In this document: one piece after another, positions 7,852 through 17,119 of the stretch
Layout of the letters: every line of letters begins with the position of its first letter
Numbering within the stretch: the stretch's first letter is position 1
Source of the DNA: Clostridia bacterium
GTDB lineage: Bacteria; Bacillota; Clostridia; Oscillospirales; Ruminococcaceae
NCBI GenBank assembly: GCA_026001145.1
Contig: BNZN01000004.1
Span: forward strand, 1 to 40,117
Reading direction: 5' to 3'
Length of the DNA stretch: 40,117 bases
Notes under the pieces: generated by a model
What the model saw: only the letters and a program-made list of their open reading frames with translations
Database searches by the model: none
Told to the model about the DNA's origin: nothing
Translations under genes and position numbers: made by a program

Positions 7852-8616
7852 CTATTTTTGTGATATAATCTCATCACTTTTTTCGTCTTGTCTTTTGGTT
7901 GCTTTCAGGATGTTTGTATAGTACGCCGATCCCTGCGAAGATTTCGCAAGCGAAAGTGTGTTGGTCGTGGTATCAACATTGCTTTCTTCCAGCATATATT
8001 GATGAAGCTCTGTTTCTTCACTTGGCAATTGAACAAGCTCTGCTGTTTTTGCAATAAAACAGTTATCATCAGTTCTTTCAAGTTTCACACCTTTCCCAGG
8101 CGACCAAAGCCCGATCTCACCCAAAACCTGATCATCCTTATCAGTTAAGGTTCCATCTTCATCTAATGTAACCTGATCAGTTCCCAAAAATATTTCGGCT
8201 CCGTCAGTTCCAAGAACCCTTCTCCCACTTGGATGCGTTAAATATCCCTCATTATCCAAGTGACAGTTGCCAGCCCGAGACAAAACAATTCTGCTACCCT
8301 TATCAGCTACGCTGAGAAATGTATCTCCCCTACCGTCGTTAATGGCAAAATCCAACGACCTTGTGCTTTCTATAAGCTCACCCTGCGAAAAATCAGTAAC
8401 AATTTCGTCATTATAAATTCCGTCACTGCCCTTCCCAATTTCTTCGCTTCCGTACCCATCTGTTCTTAGTATAGTATGCTTAGGCATTGACTTTATGCTG
8501 TACACACTGCTTTTAAATCCCGGGGTATGCATATTTCCTGCGTTTGCTGAGGCCATGTCGAACTCATTCTCAGAAACCAACACCCCTGAAACCGCAGGGT
8601 AAAAAGGAATAGCCAT
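7852..8616 (-). CDS. flgG: Flagellar basal-body rod protein, FlgF/FlgG type
   Basis: The product is 254 aa; ATG 8616 follows GAGGAGGG. It keeps both ends of the rod family: N-terminal ASANAGNMHTPGFKSS (usual NNIAN-NT-GFK) and C-terminal LEESNVDTTTNTLSLAKSSQ followed by AYYTNILKATKRQDE. The middle has FSQGELIESTRSLDFAI. In canonical flagella these proteins form the distal rod that crosses the envelope. Whether it is FlgF or FlgG cannot be decided from sequence alone. It sits directly after the sigma-28 gene, as in clostridial clusters, and is better preserved than its downstream paralogue. Confidence 0.75.
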   Translation of the reverse strand: MAIPFYPAVSGVLVSENEFDMASANAGNMHTPGFKSSVYSIKSMPKHTILRTDGYGSEEIGKGSDGIYNDEIVTDFSQGELIESTRSLDFAINDGRGDTFLSVADKGSRIVLSRAGNCHLDNEGYLTHPSGRRVLGTDGAEIFLGTDQVTLDEDGTLTDKDDQVLGEIGLWSPGKGVKLERTDDNCFIAKTAELVQLPSEETELHQYMLEESNVDTTTNTLSLAKSSQGSAYYTNILKATKRQDEKSDEIISQK

Positions 8617-8635
8617 AAATTTCCCTCCTCATTAT

Positions 8636-9391
8636 TTATTTCAAATATATTTCCAAGAATTCCTTAAGTTTTTTTAATGCCTTGCCGTGAATCTGGCAAA
8701 CTCTCGATTCTGTAACCCCTATTATCTCTGCTATTTCTTTGAGCTTTAATGTCTCACTATAATATAGCGACAAGATCAGTTTTTCCCTCTCTTGCAGCTT
8801 TTCAAGCGACTCTACCAAATATTCCAAAAATTCTTTTTTGAGCAACTCACTATCCGGAACCCCCATGTTTGTTGTGTCTTGAATTTCCACCTGAGTACCA
8901 CTGAGAGCATCATAAACCAATTCTTCGTAGGATATAATGTTGAACTTACTTATTTCGCTCATAAGTTTTCGCACATTTCCCACCGTAGTGCCAAGATAAC
9001 TTGCAACTTTTTCTTCTAACCTTTCATCATCATCACACTCCAAGTCTGTGAAGGCCTTTTCTACTTTCTTGGCTTCTCTCCTTAGGTTTCTTGGAACCCA
9101 GTCCTGTTGCCGCAAATAATCAATAACATTACCTCGAATCCTGATTGACGCAAAAGTTTCGAACTTTATTCCACGAACAAAATCGAATCTATCAACACAC
9201 TCCACAAGAGTTATCATCCCATGACTTATAATATCGTCGGTATCTGAATCGTTATAAATACCTCGCATCTTCAAAACAATCCCTCGCACCAATCCTGCAT
9301 ACCGCATCACGATCTTGTTTCGGAGTTTAGCATCCTTTGTTTGACCATAAAGTTTCCACATCTCGTTATCAGCTGCAACATCTTCTGTCAT
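8636..9391 (-). CDS. fliA: RNA polymerase sigma factor, FliA/WhiG (sigma-28) type
   Basis: The product is 251 aa. Region 2 contains NKIVMRYAGLVRGIV, DDIISHGMITLVECVDRFD and GIKFETFASIRIRGNVIDYLR, the FliA/WhiG form. Region 3 follows (YLGTTVGNVRKLMSE). Region 4 ends with LKLKEIAEIIGVTESRVCQIHGKALKKLK, a helix-turn-helix. Such factors transcribe late flagellar genes such as flagellin, stator and chemotaxis genes from TAAA/GCCGATAA promoters. No such promoter was recognised in this window, so its targets must lie elsewhere or have been lost. It follows flhA directly; flhF and flhG, usual between them, are missing. Confidence 0.93.
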   Translation of the reverse strand: MTEDVAADNEMWKLYGQTKDAKLRNKIVMRYAGLVRGIVLKMRGIYNDSDTDDIISHGMITLVECVDRFDFVRGIKFETFASIRIRGNVIDYLRQQDWVPRNLRREAKKVEKAFTDLECDDDERLEEKVASYLGTTVGNVRKLMSEISKFNIISYEELVYDALSGTQVEIQDTTNMGVPDSELLKKEFLEYLVESLEKLQEREKLILSLYYSETLKLKEIAEIIGVTESRVCQIHGKALKKLKEFLEIYLK

Positions 9392-9418
9392 ATCGTTTCA
9401 CTTCTCTTCCCAAAAGGA

Positions 9419-11479
9419 TTAACTCGCCTCTTTCAGATCAACATTGCCGATTGCAAGAATTTGCACCGAATTTTCAATCTCGCTAAACGAAAGAACAGCA
9501 ATATTTGCAATGAATTGTTCGAGCAATCTGCTAACATAAACCCTGATAACAGAAGAAGTTAAGATTATAGGTGTTGTAAATAGGCTCTTATGTTTATCAA
9601 TCTGAGCTTTAACTCCCTCTACAATTTCTGTAACAATTTCCGGCTCAAGATGCAGATAGGTTTTGTTTTCCGTCTTTTTTACGTTCCCCATTACCAGCTT
9701 TTCTATCTTCGGAGAAAGCGCAATCACAATCAAGCTGCCATCCTTTGTGAAAGCCCTAGTTATCGTCCGTTTCAAAGCCTGCCGCACACATTCTGTTAAC
9801 ACATCAACATCTTTTATCGTCGTTGCATTCTCAGCCACCACACTAATAATTGTTTCCATATCTTTTATCGGCACAAACTCTTTGAGTAAGTTTGAAAGTA
9901 TCTTGTGAAAATCTATTAACGAAAGGAAGTCTGGAACAACCCCTTCCAAAGAAACTCGACCCATCTTCTTAACGTTTTCGAGCAGATTCTCAACATCTTT
10001 TTTACTAAGCAACTCGAACGCGTGATGTTTGATGACTTCCGACAAATGGGTTATAATCACCGAAACCGGGTCTATCAATGTGTAACCCAAAATTTCTGCG
10101 TTTTCTTTTTCTGACTTTAAAATCCACTTGCTGGGGATCCCGTAAGCCGGCTCCACAACGTCTATGCCCTCGATTTCACCCTTGACATTTCCGGAATCTA
10201 ATGCTAGATAGTAATCTATCAGAACCTCTCCCCTTGCAACCTCTTCACCTTTCACTTTAATAACATACTGATTCGGACTTATCATGCTATTATCCCGCAA
10301 TCTTATTGTGGGGAACACCATCCCCGTATCCAAAGCAAATTGCTTGCGCAGCATAACAATCCTGTCCACAAAGCTGGCTCCATTCTTGTTGTGCACCATC
10401 GCAACAAGGCTATATCCAAGTTCCATTTCCATTGGTTCAACCGCGATTAAATCATAGATATTTTCTGGGTTTTTATAGTAGTCAACCTCTCTGAGCGGCT
10501 GTTGCGGCAATTCGGCCCCAACATCAGTTCCGAGCTCCGCCGTGCTCTCTGCCCTCATCAAACGGATACCTAAGAAAATCAACAAACTTCCAATTACGAT
10601 TGGTGCAGACTTGGGGAAGCCAGGAATCGCGATAAAACACCACAGAACACCACCTGTAATGATCAGTGCATAGGGTTGAGATAAAAACTGTCTGGAAATG
10701 TCAACATCAAAACTTTCATTTGAAGCTGCCCGGGTCACAACAATTCCTGTTGCAATTGAGATCATGAGCGACGGCAGCTGAGATGCAAGTCCATCACCAA
10801 CCGTTGCGATAGAATAGATGTGCAACACTTCGTTGAAACTGTGTCCCCCCTGAACCATACCAGCAATCAACCCACCGACAAAATTAACCACCACCACAAG
10901 GATAGAAAGAATTGAATCTCCCTTGACGAATTTCGACGCACCATCCATAGCTCCGAAAAAATCCGCTTCACGTTGAACTTTTTGGCGCCTTGCCACCGCT
11001 TCCTGCTCATTGATTATCCCAGCACTAAGATCCGCATCAATGGCCATCTGCTTCCCGGGCATTGCGTCCAAAGTAAATCTCGCTGCGACCTCTGCCACTC
11101 TTTCAGAACCCTTAACAATAACGAAAAACTGAACGGCAATAATAATCAAAAATACAACAAACCCGACCACAACGTTTCCGCCAAGCACAAAATCACCAAA
11201 CGTTTTGATAACCTTGCCCGCTTGACCGCTGTTGGAAAGGATTAATCTGGCAGAGGACACATTAAGCGCGATTCTTGCTACCGTCGTGATAAGCAATAAG
11301 GTCGGCAAAATCGAAAACTGCAAAGTGTCTTTGATATACATCGTCGTTAAAAGCATAATCACCGACACAGTTATGTTCAACACAAACATAGTGTCCAGCA
11401 TTCCAGTCGGCAGTGGTATCAAAATCAATAACACCACAAAGACAACAAATACTGGAATCAATGCCGTCAGTCTTCTCAT
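9419..11479 (-). CDS. flhA: Flagellar export gate protein FlhA
   Basis: The product is 686 aa, normal length. The N-terminal membrane domain has about eight segments (LIPVFVVFVVLLILIPLPTG onward) and the conserved cytoplasmic loop (AARFTLDAMPGKQMAIDADL, INEQEAVARRQKVQREADFF). The large cytoplasmic domain (roughly residues 330-686) docks chaperone-substrate complexes. FlhA is the proton-driven gate of the flagellar type III export apparatus. Motifs in the loop are intact, so export is probably functional. Start ATG 11479 follows GGGTGAGGA. It lies between flhB and sigma-28. Confidence 0.97.
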   Translation of the reverse strand: MRRLTALIPVFVVFVVLLILIPLPTGMLDTMFVLNITVSVIMLLTTMYIKDTLQFSILPTLLLITTVARIALNVSSARLILSNSGQAGKVIKTFGDFVLGGNVVVGFVVFLIIIAVQFFVIVKGSERVAEVAARFTLDAMPGKQMAIDADLSAGIINEQEAVARRQKVQREADFFGAMDGASKFVKGDSILSILVVVVNFVGGLIAGMVQGGHSFNEVLHIYSIATVGDGLASQLPSLMISIATGIVVTRAASNESFDVDISRQFLSQPYALIITGGVLWCFIAIPGFPKSAPIVIGSLLIFLGIRLMRAESTAELGTDVGAELPQQPLREVDYYKNPENIYDLIAVEPMEMELGYSLVAMVHNKNGASFVDRIVMLRKQFALDTGMVFPTIRLRDNSMISPNQYVIKVKGEEVARGEVLIDYYLALDSGNVKGEIEGIDVVEPAYGIPSKWILKSEKENAEILGYTLIDPVSVIITHLSEVIKHHAFELLSKKDVENLLENVKKMGRVSLEGVVPDFLSLIDFHKILSNLLKEFVPIKDMETIISVVAENATTIKDVDVLTECVRQALKRTITRAFTKDGSLIVIALSPKIEKLVMGNVKKTENKTYLHLEPEIVTEIVEGVKAQIDKHKSLFTTPIILTSSVIRVYVSRLLEQFIANIAVLSFSEIENSVQILAIGNVDLKEAS

Positions 11480-11507
11480 TCGTCCTCACCCTTCAGTTGC
11501 TCTCGCT

Positions 11508-12587
11508 TCAAACCAATTCTTCCATTCCAAGATTCTTTTTTCTCATCCTGTAAACCCAAACTAAAACCTCTGCCACAGCCTTAAACGTTTCAGATGGAAT
11601 CATTTTCCCGAGTTTCACCCTTTTATAAAGAGTACGCGCCAACGGTTTATCTTCGATGATCGGAATTTCACTCTCCTCGGCAATCTCAATAATCTTAAGC
11701 GCGATATCGTCCATTCCCTTTGCAATTACCTTTGGGGCAAAATCTCTCTCTTGCTCATATTTAAGCGCTACGGCAAAATGAGTGGGATTTCTTATCACCA
11801 CGTCGGCTTTGGGAACCATTTGCATCATTCTGTTCTGAGCAAGCTGCCGCTGTCGACGCCTTATGTAACCTTTTATCCGAGGATCACCCTCGAGTTGTTT
11901 ATATTCCTCCTTGACTTCCTGCTTCGTCATTCTGATGCTTTTTTCGAAGATCCACCAATTATAAAGGTAATCAAAAGCAGCAATCCCCACCAGTACAAAA
12001 CACAAGTTAATCACAATCCTGCCGATTTCGCTGGCAATAAACAGCACCCCAGAAGCCAAGTCCACATCTATCAAGCGAGCAAACGACTCCGCAGATTTGC
12101 AATAATCTTTATAAAGCATCCAGCCTACAACTGCAGTCTTAAGGCTTACCGAAGCCAACTTCATAAAACCCTTACCCGAAAACATATTTTTAAGCCCGTT
12201 AATGGGGTTAAGGTGCGAAAACTTAAATGCCACTGCTTTTTTTGAAATCAAAAACTTAGTCTGCATTCCCGTGAAAAGCACTCCGCAGAGCCCCGCGACC
12301 AAAATGATGGGAAACGCCGACATAAAAAAACAAAGAAGAGTCCTGATTAACAAAGGCCGTTGCCCCGCTAGCCCATCTTCTGCCAAAGAACTCAAGTTCT
12401 CCATTATATAAACATAATAGTCTTTTATGAAAACGGTTGCATACGGCATAAACAGTTTGATTGTGAAAAACACAGTACACAATGAAAGAACTAGAACTAA
12501 ATCTTGACTTTGAGCGGTTCGCCCTTCCTTCCGCTGTTCCTGACGTCGCCTTGGGGTCGCTTTTTCGGTTTTGTTTTCTTGCGGCAT
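11508..12587 (-). CDS. flhB: Flagellar export switch protein FlhB
   Basis: The product is 359 aa. The N-terminus EKATPRRRQEQRKEGRTAQS, four membrane segments and a cytoplasmic domain are typical. The self-cleavage motif NPTH (residues 267-270 in VIRNPTHFAVALKYE) is intact. Cleavage there lets FlhB change export from rod/hook to late substrates with FliK's help. Retention of NPTH together with FliK argues that hook-length and substrate switching are still under selection. Confidence 0.97.
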   Translation of the reverse strand: MPQENKTEKATPRRRQEQRKEGRTAQSQDLVLVLSLCTVFFTIKLFMPYATVFIKDYYVYIMENLSSLAEDGLAGQRPLLIRTLLCFFMSAFPIILVAGLCGVLFTGMQTKFLISKKAVAFKFSHLNPINGLKNMFSGKGFMKLASVSLKTAVVGWMLYKDYCKSAESFARLIDVDLASGVLFIASEIGRIVINLCFVLVGIAAFDYLYNWWIFEKSIRMTKQEVKEEYKQLEGDPRIKGYIRRRQRQLAQNRMMQMVPKADVVIRNPTHFAVALKYEQERDFAPKVIAKGMDDIALKIIEIAEESEIPIIEDKPLARTLYKRVKLGKMIPSETFKAVAEVLVWVYRMRKKNLGMEELV

Positions 12588-12631
12588 TTCTCACCAACCC
12601 TATTTTTCAAAGCAATTTCTGAATCGGCTTT

Positions 12632-13402
12632 TCATGTTTTCATCGCCAAAGCCAGTAAATTTTCCATTCCCCAAAACATCTTATCTGCCAACATGTGCGA
12701 AAAATCTATAAAACTGGGACTCAACTTCAACAGGAGCAAAAATCCCACCATAAACTTTATGTATATATTCAAAACAAAGACGTTCAACTGTGGCATTGTC
12801 CGCATCAATACACCGATCCCGATATCCATGATTAAAACAGCGGCAATCATCGGCATCGCCATCTTAAGCCCCATGGTCAAAACATCTTTGTTAAGTTGAA
12901 GCACATAAGAAAATGCATCTCGACTCGGCCACCTGCCAATCGGTAACGCCTGATATGACTTTACCATAATGTCAATCAAATGGACATGCGAGTTGGTTAA
13001 GAAGAAAGTAAGCATAAACAAAACTCTAATCAGTGCACCTGTTGTTGGCAACTCTGTACCGGAGGACGGGTCGTAAAACTTGCTCATAGAAAGACCCATC
13101 TGCATATCGAAGAGCTCACCACCGAAAATGATTGCAGAAAGAATCAGATCGATAACAAAAGAGAGCAAGAACCCCCAGAAAAACTCCAAACAAAACATTA
13201 TCCCAAACATAACTGCGTCATTTGCAAGATTTTCTGTAACACCATAATTAAAAAAAACTGTGAAGGACAAAGCACCTGCAATCCCAACCTTAATCGGCGA
13301 GGGAACGTTGTTTTTCCCGAAGAAAGGATTCATGAACACAAAACCAATCATCCGCGCCAGAATAAGCAGAAACAGTTGATAATTATCCAGAAGTTTATCC
13401 AT
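12632..13402 (-). CDS. fliR: Flagellar export protein FliR
   Basis: The product is 256 aa and very hydrophobic with six or so membrane helices. It has MIGFVFMNPFFGKNNVPSPI near the N-terminus and ELFDMQMGLSMSKFYDPSSG in the centre, both typical for FliR. FliR with FliP and FliQ forms the export channel in the centre of the MS ring. ATG 13402 follows AAAGGAT. It lies 10 bp after fliQ. Confidence 0.95.
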   Translation of the reverse strand: MDKLLDNYQLFLLILARMIGFVFMNPFFGKNNVPSPIKVGIAGALSFTVFFNYGVTENLANDAVMFGIMFCLEFFWGFLLSFVIDLILSAIIFGGELFDMQMGLSMSKFYDPSSGTELPTTGALIRVLFMLTFFLTNSHVHLIDIMVKSYQALPIGRWPSRDAFSYVLQLNKDVLTMGLKMAMPMIAAVLIMDIGIGVLMRTMPQLNVFVLNIYIKFMVGFLLLLKLSPSFIDFSHMLADKMFWGMENLLALAMKT

Positions 13403-13412
13403 TTTTTATCCT

Positions 13413-13682
13413 TTACTTAACTGTTTCCGATATAAACCTGAAAATTTCATCGAAAAATTCCTTAGATATTTGCAGCATCCACGGACCCAAGACAATCAAC
13501 AACACACCCAACAGGATAATTTTGGGAATGAATGTCAAAGTCTGTTCATGAATCTGGGTCGCCGCCTGAAATATAGAGACTATCAACCCTAGCACCATGC
13601 CGGAAAGAAGAATTGGAAGTGACAATTTGAACGCCACCAAAACTGCACCGTTAAATAAACTCAAAACACTATCTTCTGTCAC
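13413..13682 (-). CDS. fliQ: Flagellar export protein FliQ
   Basis: The product is 89 aa with two membrane hairpins. It has the conserved LPILLSGMVLGLIVSIFQAA and TQIHEQTLTFIPKI segments. The GTG start at 13682 follows GAGGTGA. FliQ is a channel subunit of the export gate and sits between fliP and fliR as usual. Confidence 0.96.
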   Translation of the reverse strand: MTEDSVLSLFNGAVLVAFKLSLPILLSGMVLGLIVSIFQAATQIHEQTLTFIPKIILLGVLLIVLGPWMLQISKEFFDEIFRFISETVK

Positions 13683-13695
13683 CCAACGTCACCTC

Positions 13696-14421
13696 TCATC
13701 TAAAACCTCTGACCAAAGATTCAATCAGCATATTCCAACCATCGGCCAAGATAAACAGCAAAATTTTAAACGGTAACGATATCATCGCAGGTGGCAACAT
13801 CATCATCCCCAAAGACATTAAAACGCTAGAAACCACCATATCTATAACGATAAACGGTATGAACAAACTAAACCCTATCACAAAAGCTCGTTTAATCTCG
13901 CTGACAATGAACGCCGGAACAACCGTTATCATGCTGTGGTCTTTGGGATCTTTAGGTGGCGCCGACTTGCTAATTTTCATAAACAACGCCATATCATCTG
14001 GTTTTGTCTGCCTAAGCATGAACTCTTTGAGTGGCTGCCCCGCCGCTTCAAGCGCCTGCTCCCACTTAATCTCTCCATTTTTATACGGTTTGTAAGCTTG
14101 TTCATCTATCTGCTTAACCACCGGAGACATTATGAAGACTGTAAGACATAGCGAAAGCCCGATTATCACCTGGTTAGGCGGTACCTGCGCCGTCCCCATC
14201 GCATTTTTCAAAAACGAAAACACAATCACTATCCTTGTGAAACATGTCATCAGCAGGACAATCGTCGGCAACAGCGTGAGCAGCGTTGTTAAAAATAGAA
14301 TGTCTAACGGACTGGTGTCTCTGCCATCCACGTTGACAGAAATCCCTGCAGCAAAGGTCAAACTATTGCAGGCAACAAAACCAAAAACCAACAAACACAG
14401 AGCTTTCAAAAGCTTCTTCAA
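13696..14421 (-). CDS. fliP: Flagellar export protein FliP
   Basis: The product is 241 aa with a cleavable signal peptide (MKKLLKALCLLVFGFVACNS), as usual for FliP. It has MTCFTRIVIVFSFLKNAMGT, PPNQVIIGLSLCLTVFIMSP and the C-terminal IDMVVSSVLMSLGMMMLPP. It is the core of the export pore. The start is TTG at 14421, 5 nt after GTGAG. It lies 23 bp after fliO. Confidence 0.97.
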   Translation of the reverse strand: MKKLLKALCLLVFGFVACNSLTFAAGISVNVDGRDTSPLDILFLTTLLTLLPTIVLLMTCFTRIVIVFSFLKNAMGTAQVPPNQVIIGLSLCLTVFIMSPVVKQIDEQAYKPYKNGEIKWEQALEAAGQPLKEFMLRQTKPDDMALFMKISKSAPPKDPKDHSMITVVPAFIVSEIKRAFVIGFSLFIPFIVIDMVVSSVLMSLGMMMLPPAMISLPFKILLFILADGWNMLIESLVRGFR

Positions 14422-14444
14422 AAAGACTCACATCCCAATCGTAA

Positions 14445-14813
14445 CTACAACTTCCCTTCCGGCACTTTACCATGCGGCCGAAACCGAAACTTACCAAAAC
14501 CCACAGTTTGCTTCTGCGTCTGCACAAGATCTGACTGATCAATGTTACCATGCAGGGTCACCCCAGTGCTTGATACGCCGGCAAGATAATATTTGCTTCC
14601 TATTTTCACGACTGCAAGATAGCTGCTCGGACCAAGCATAATCTTATCTACCACGGCCATATATTTGCTTGCTGCCCCGCCTACAATGCTGCCTGACTGC
14701 AACTTTTTCCCCACAAAGAAAAGAAAAACAAACAGGCCCACAACGCCAGCAACAGACAACAGGCCACCCCAAATGTCACTCAAACAAAACAGTCCCCTTT
14801 TATAAAATGTCAA
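14445..14813 (-). CDS. fliO: Flagellar biosynthesis protein FliO
   Basis: The product is 122 aa. One membrane helix (LLSVAGVVGLFVFLFFVGKK, residues 18-37) is followed by a small domain with VDKIMLGPSSYLAVVKIGSK, the FliO pattern. FliO helps FliP assemble. The gene overlaps fliY by 14 nt. The usual cheY between fliY and fliO is absent. Confidence 0.85.
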   Translation of the reverse strand: MTFYKRGLFCLSDIWGGLLSVAGVVGLFVFLFFVGKKLQSGSIVGGAASKYMAVVDKIMLGPSSYLAVVKIGSKYYLAGVSSTGVTLHGNIDQSDLVQTQKQTVGFGKFRFRPHGKVPEGKL

Positions 14814-15990
14814 GCAGATCCTTTGGCTTCGCGATCTCTGTTATCCGTACACCAAAGTTCTCTTCCACAACCACAACATCACCTTTGGCAATTTTCTGCC
14901 CATTAATTATGATGTCAACCTGTGAACCAGCATGCTTATCTAACTGAATAACAGTGCCTTTGCCATATTCCAGCACCTCTTTGATTTTCTTTTGAGTTCT
15001 TCCCAGCTCAACACTAACGTCAACCGGAATCGACATCACCAATTTCAGATTGGATAGGTTGTTTATCTTAGAACTATCCTCTTCTTCAAATGACTCAAAT
15101 TCAGCTAACTTTATCCCCGACTTTTTGGGTGCATCTGGCATTCTCTCCTTGGTGTCTGAAAGACCATACTCATTGACCTTTGACTCAACATTCCCCACGT
15201 TTTCTAAAGTTTCCTGCATTTTGCTCTTCCTTTCCGATCTTTCATAAATTACTTTACCCAATCCACTCATGCCATCTTGCTCTTCGTTAACAGTTTGCAC
15301 AGTTTTTCTTTCATCAACAACCTGCGGAGCCTTGAACTCCTCGATAACCGGTTCACTCGCCCTGGTTAAGTCAGGCGGAATCGGTTCAACTTCTGGAACC
15401 TGATTCAAAACCGGCTTTTTCTTGGCTTTAGGTTGTTCAAACAACACACAGGGCAAAAACAAATAAAGCTCGCTGTTGATAAGCGTTGTAACAGAAAAAT
15501 TGATAACTACCCTTGCCATTTTTTCTCGTTGAAAGCGCCTGGCGTATTTTCCGAGATCGCCCACCAAAAAAATGTCTTCCGCTCTTAGATCCAGTGGTTT
15601 GATCTCTTTTTTGCGAGCATCTTCCTTTATCGCCAGAAAAATCTTTCCAAACAATTCGAAGATCGTCTCACGCGCCACAACATCAAATTCAAAGCTGTCT
15701 TGTGCAATTTGCATGCCAATCATGCTGCTGAAAAGCACTCTGATATCTTCTTTTTTCGAAAATAACAACCCGAATCTTTCAATTTTGCCGTTGTTTATAA
15801 AAAAATCCGTGCCAATTAATTCATCGCCAGGCCTGACCCGAAAGTCTGAAAAGTCTTCGAAAACAATCTCTCTTATGCTTAAGTTTAAATCCAAAGACAA
15901 AACATCATCAAAGCACTCACGCGCGGCACCAAAAATTTTTCCCAGACTCTCTTGCATCAAAGGTTTAATTTCCGTCACTTGCAAATTCAT
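14800..15990 (-). CDS. fliY: Flagellar switch protein FliY/FliN
   Basis: The product is 396 aa; ATG 15990 follows AAAAAGGGGG. The C-terminus (around residues 318-390) is a clear FliN/SpoA domain: LKLVMSIPVDVSVELGRTQK and VDIIINGQKIAKGDVVVVEE. A long charged, low-complexity linker (around 195-315) joins it to an N-terminal CheC-like region. In CheC and active FliY the phosphatase site is D/S-x3-E-x2-N; here VARETIFELFGK has Phe at the Asn position, so CheY-P phosphatase activity is unlikely. The N-terminal CheY-binding peptide of Bacillus FliY is also not seen. It probably serves only as a C-ring building block. Confidence 0.85.
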   Translation of the reverse strand: MNLQVTEIKPLMQESLGKIFGAARECFDDVLSLDLNLSIREIVFEDFSDFRVRPGDELIGTDFFINNGKIERFGLLFSKKEDIRVLFSSMIGMQIAQDSFEFDVVARETIFELFGKIFLAIKEDARKKEIKPLDLRAEDIFLVGDLGKYARRFQREKMARVVINFSVTTLINSELYLFLPCVLFEQPKAKKKPVLNQVPEVEPIPPDLTRASEPVIEEFKAPQVVDERKTVQTVNEEQDGMSGLGKVIYERSERKSKMQETLENVGNVESKVNEYGLSDTKERMPDAPKKSGIKLAEFESFEEEDSSKINNLSNLKLVMSIPVDVSVELGRTQKKIKEVLEYGKGTVIQLDKHAGSQVDIIINGQKIAKGDVVVVEENFGVRITEIAKPKDLLDIL

Positions 15991-16028
15991 AAGCCCCCTT
16001 TTTAAGTTTTTTAATAGGCCTTATGATC

Positions 16029-17000
16029 TCATAACAACTCCGTAACTTTAACTGCTTTCCTGCCTTTGTATAATCCGATTTTGCCCGAAAACCAGTCCTT
16101 ACCTTTGATGATAACTTTCACCGACGAATCTGTGAAACTATCTAACATCATAATATCACCCGAATGCAACGCTAAAACATCGCCCAATTCCAATTCAGTT
16201 CTCCCCAAAACAACACTAACATCAACTTCTGATTCTTTTATGTGATCCAACATCAAACCTTTCTTTTGTTTGTTTTTATTGCTGTCTTCAAGGCCCATAA
16301 ATCGATTCCCGAAGTTGCGGAAGATGTTTTCTATCAAATCAAACGGCATGCAGACGCTGAATTTTTTGGTCATAGACGCAACGACCATTTCAAACTCGAT
16401 GTTCAAAATCGGCAGGTCAGAAGAGAAGTATTTATTCAATCCCGGAGACATAACCACTCCAACACAACTGGTAACGATGTCTATATAACTCGACCACGCA
16501 ACCTCTATTATCGGGGTTATATTTGAAAAGGTGAAGTTTTTGGTCAAATTAAGCTCTAACTCTGTGAAATCGTGATCTTCCCTGATTATTCCCTCATCGC
16601 CACCGAGCAACCTGTTTACTACGTAATGCATAATCCCAGTTGGGAAGGAAACAACAAAATGGTTGGTAATATATTCCGTTCCTTCTTTTATCTTTGTTTC
16701 GATAATAGGCATCACTACCCGTGGACCAATCTCCTTCGAAAAATCGCCATATTGCAGCTCTTTGACAGATAGCAGATCCACCTGCACAGCAGTGCGAAAG
16801 AGACCCGACAACTTGTTTGCAAAAGTTTTCGCAAAACAATCGTAAACAGCATTCAACAGCCGGATATTATCCCTGGTGAAACGCCTCGGAGACTTGAAAT
16901 CATATTCTTGAATTCGCCGAGTGTCTTCTTCGAGCAGATCAACCGCGTACCCCAACTTCTTAAGTTTATCACGATTTTCTTTAGTCAAGCTCTCTGCCAT
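16029..17000 (-). CDS. fliM: Flagellar motor switch protein FliM
   Basis: The product is 323 aa; ATG 17000 follows GGGAGGAG. The middle domain has RRFTRDNIRLLNAVYDCFAK and IMHYVVNRLLGGDEG. The C-terminal SpoA domain has VDVSVVLGRTELELGDVLAL and VKVIIKGKDWFSGKIGLYKG. FliM links FliG and FliN in the C-ring. The usual N-terminal LSQ-EIDALL peptide that binds CheY-P is missing; the N-terminus reads MAESLTKENRDKLKKLGYA. The gene follows flgE directly, where flbD, motA, motB and fliL usually intervene. Confidence 0.93.
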   Translation of the reverse strand: MAESLTKENRDKLKKLGYAVDLLEEDTRRIQEYDFKSPRRFTRDNIRLLNAVYDCFAKTFANKLSGLFRTAVQVDLLSVKELQYGDFSKEIGPRVVMPIIETKIKEGTEYITNHFVVSFPTGIMHYVVNRLLGGDEGIIREDHDFTELELNLTKNFTFSNITPIIEVAWSSYIDIVTSCVGVVMSPGLNKYFSSDLPILNIEFEMVVASMTKKFSVCMPFDLIENIFRNFGNRFMGLEDSNKNKQKKGLMLDHIKESEVDVSVVLGRTELELGDVLALHSGDIMMLDSFTDSSVKVIIKGKDWFSGKIGLYKGRKAVKVTELL

Positions 17001-17077
17001 TTTAGAAATACTCCTCCCTAACTATTCGCTTCCCGCAAACTCGTCAGACACTACCAACGAGAAACAGACCGAGGCCT

Positions 17078-17103
17078 GCAGGTGATGTTTTTGCATCACC
17101 TGC
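17078..17103. other. Perfect 10-bp hairpin between flgE and fliM
   Basis: GCAGGTGATG (17078-17087) and CATCACCTGC (17094-17103) flank a 6-nt loop in the 119-nt gap. On the minus-strand transcript the U-rich stretch precedes the hairpin and GC-rich sequence follows it, so it is not a classic terminator. It could protect or process the mRNA, or mark the deletion scar of the missing genes. Confidence 0.6.
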
Positions 17104-17119
17104 GCAAAAAAAACATCAA

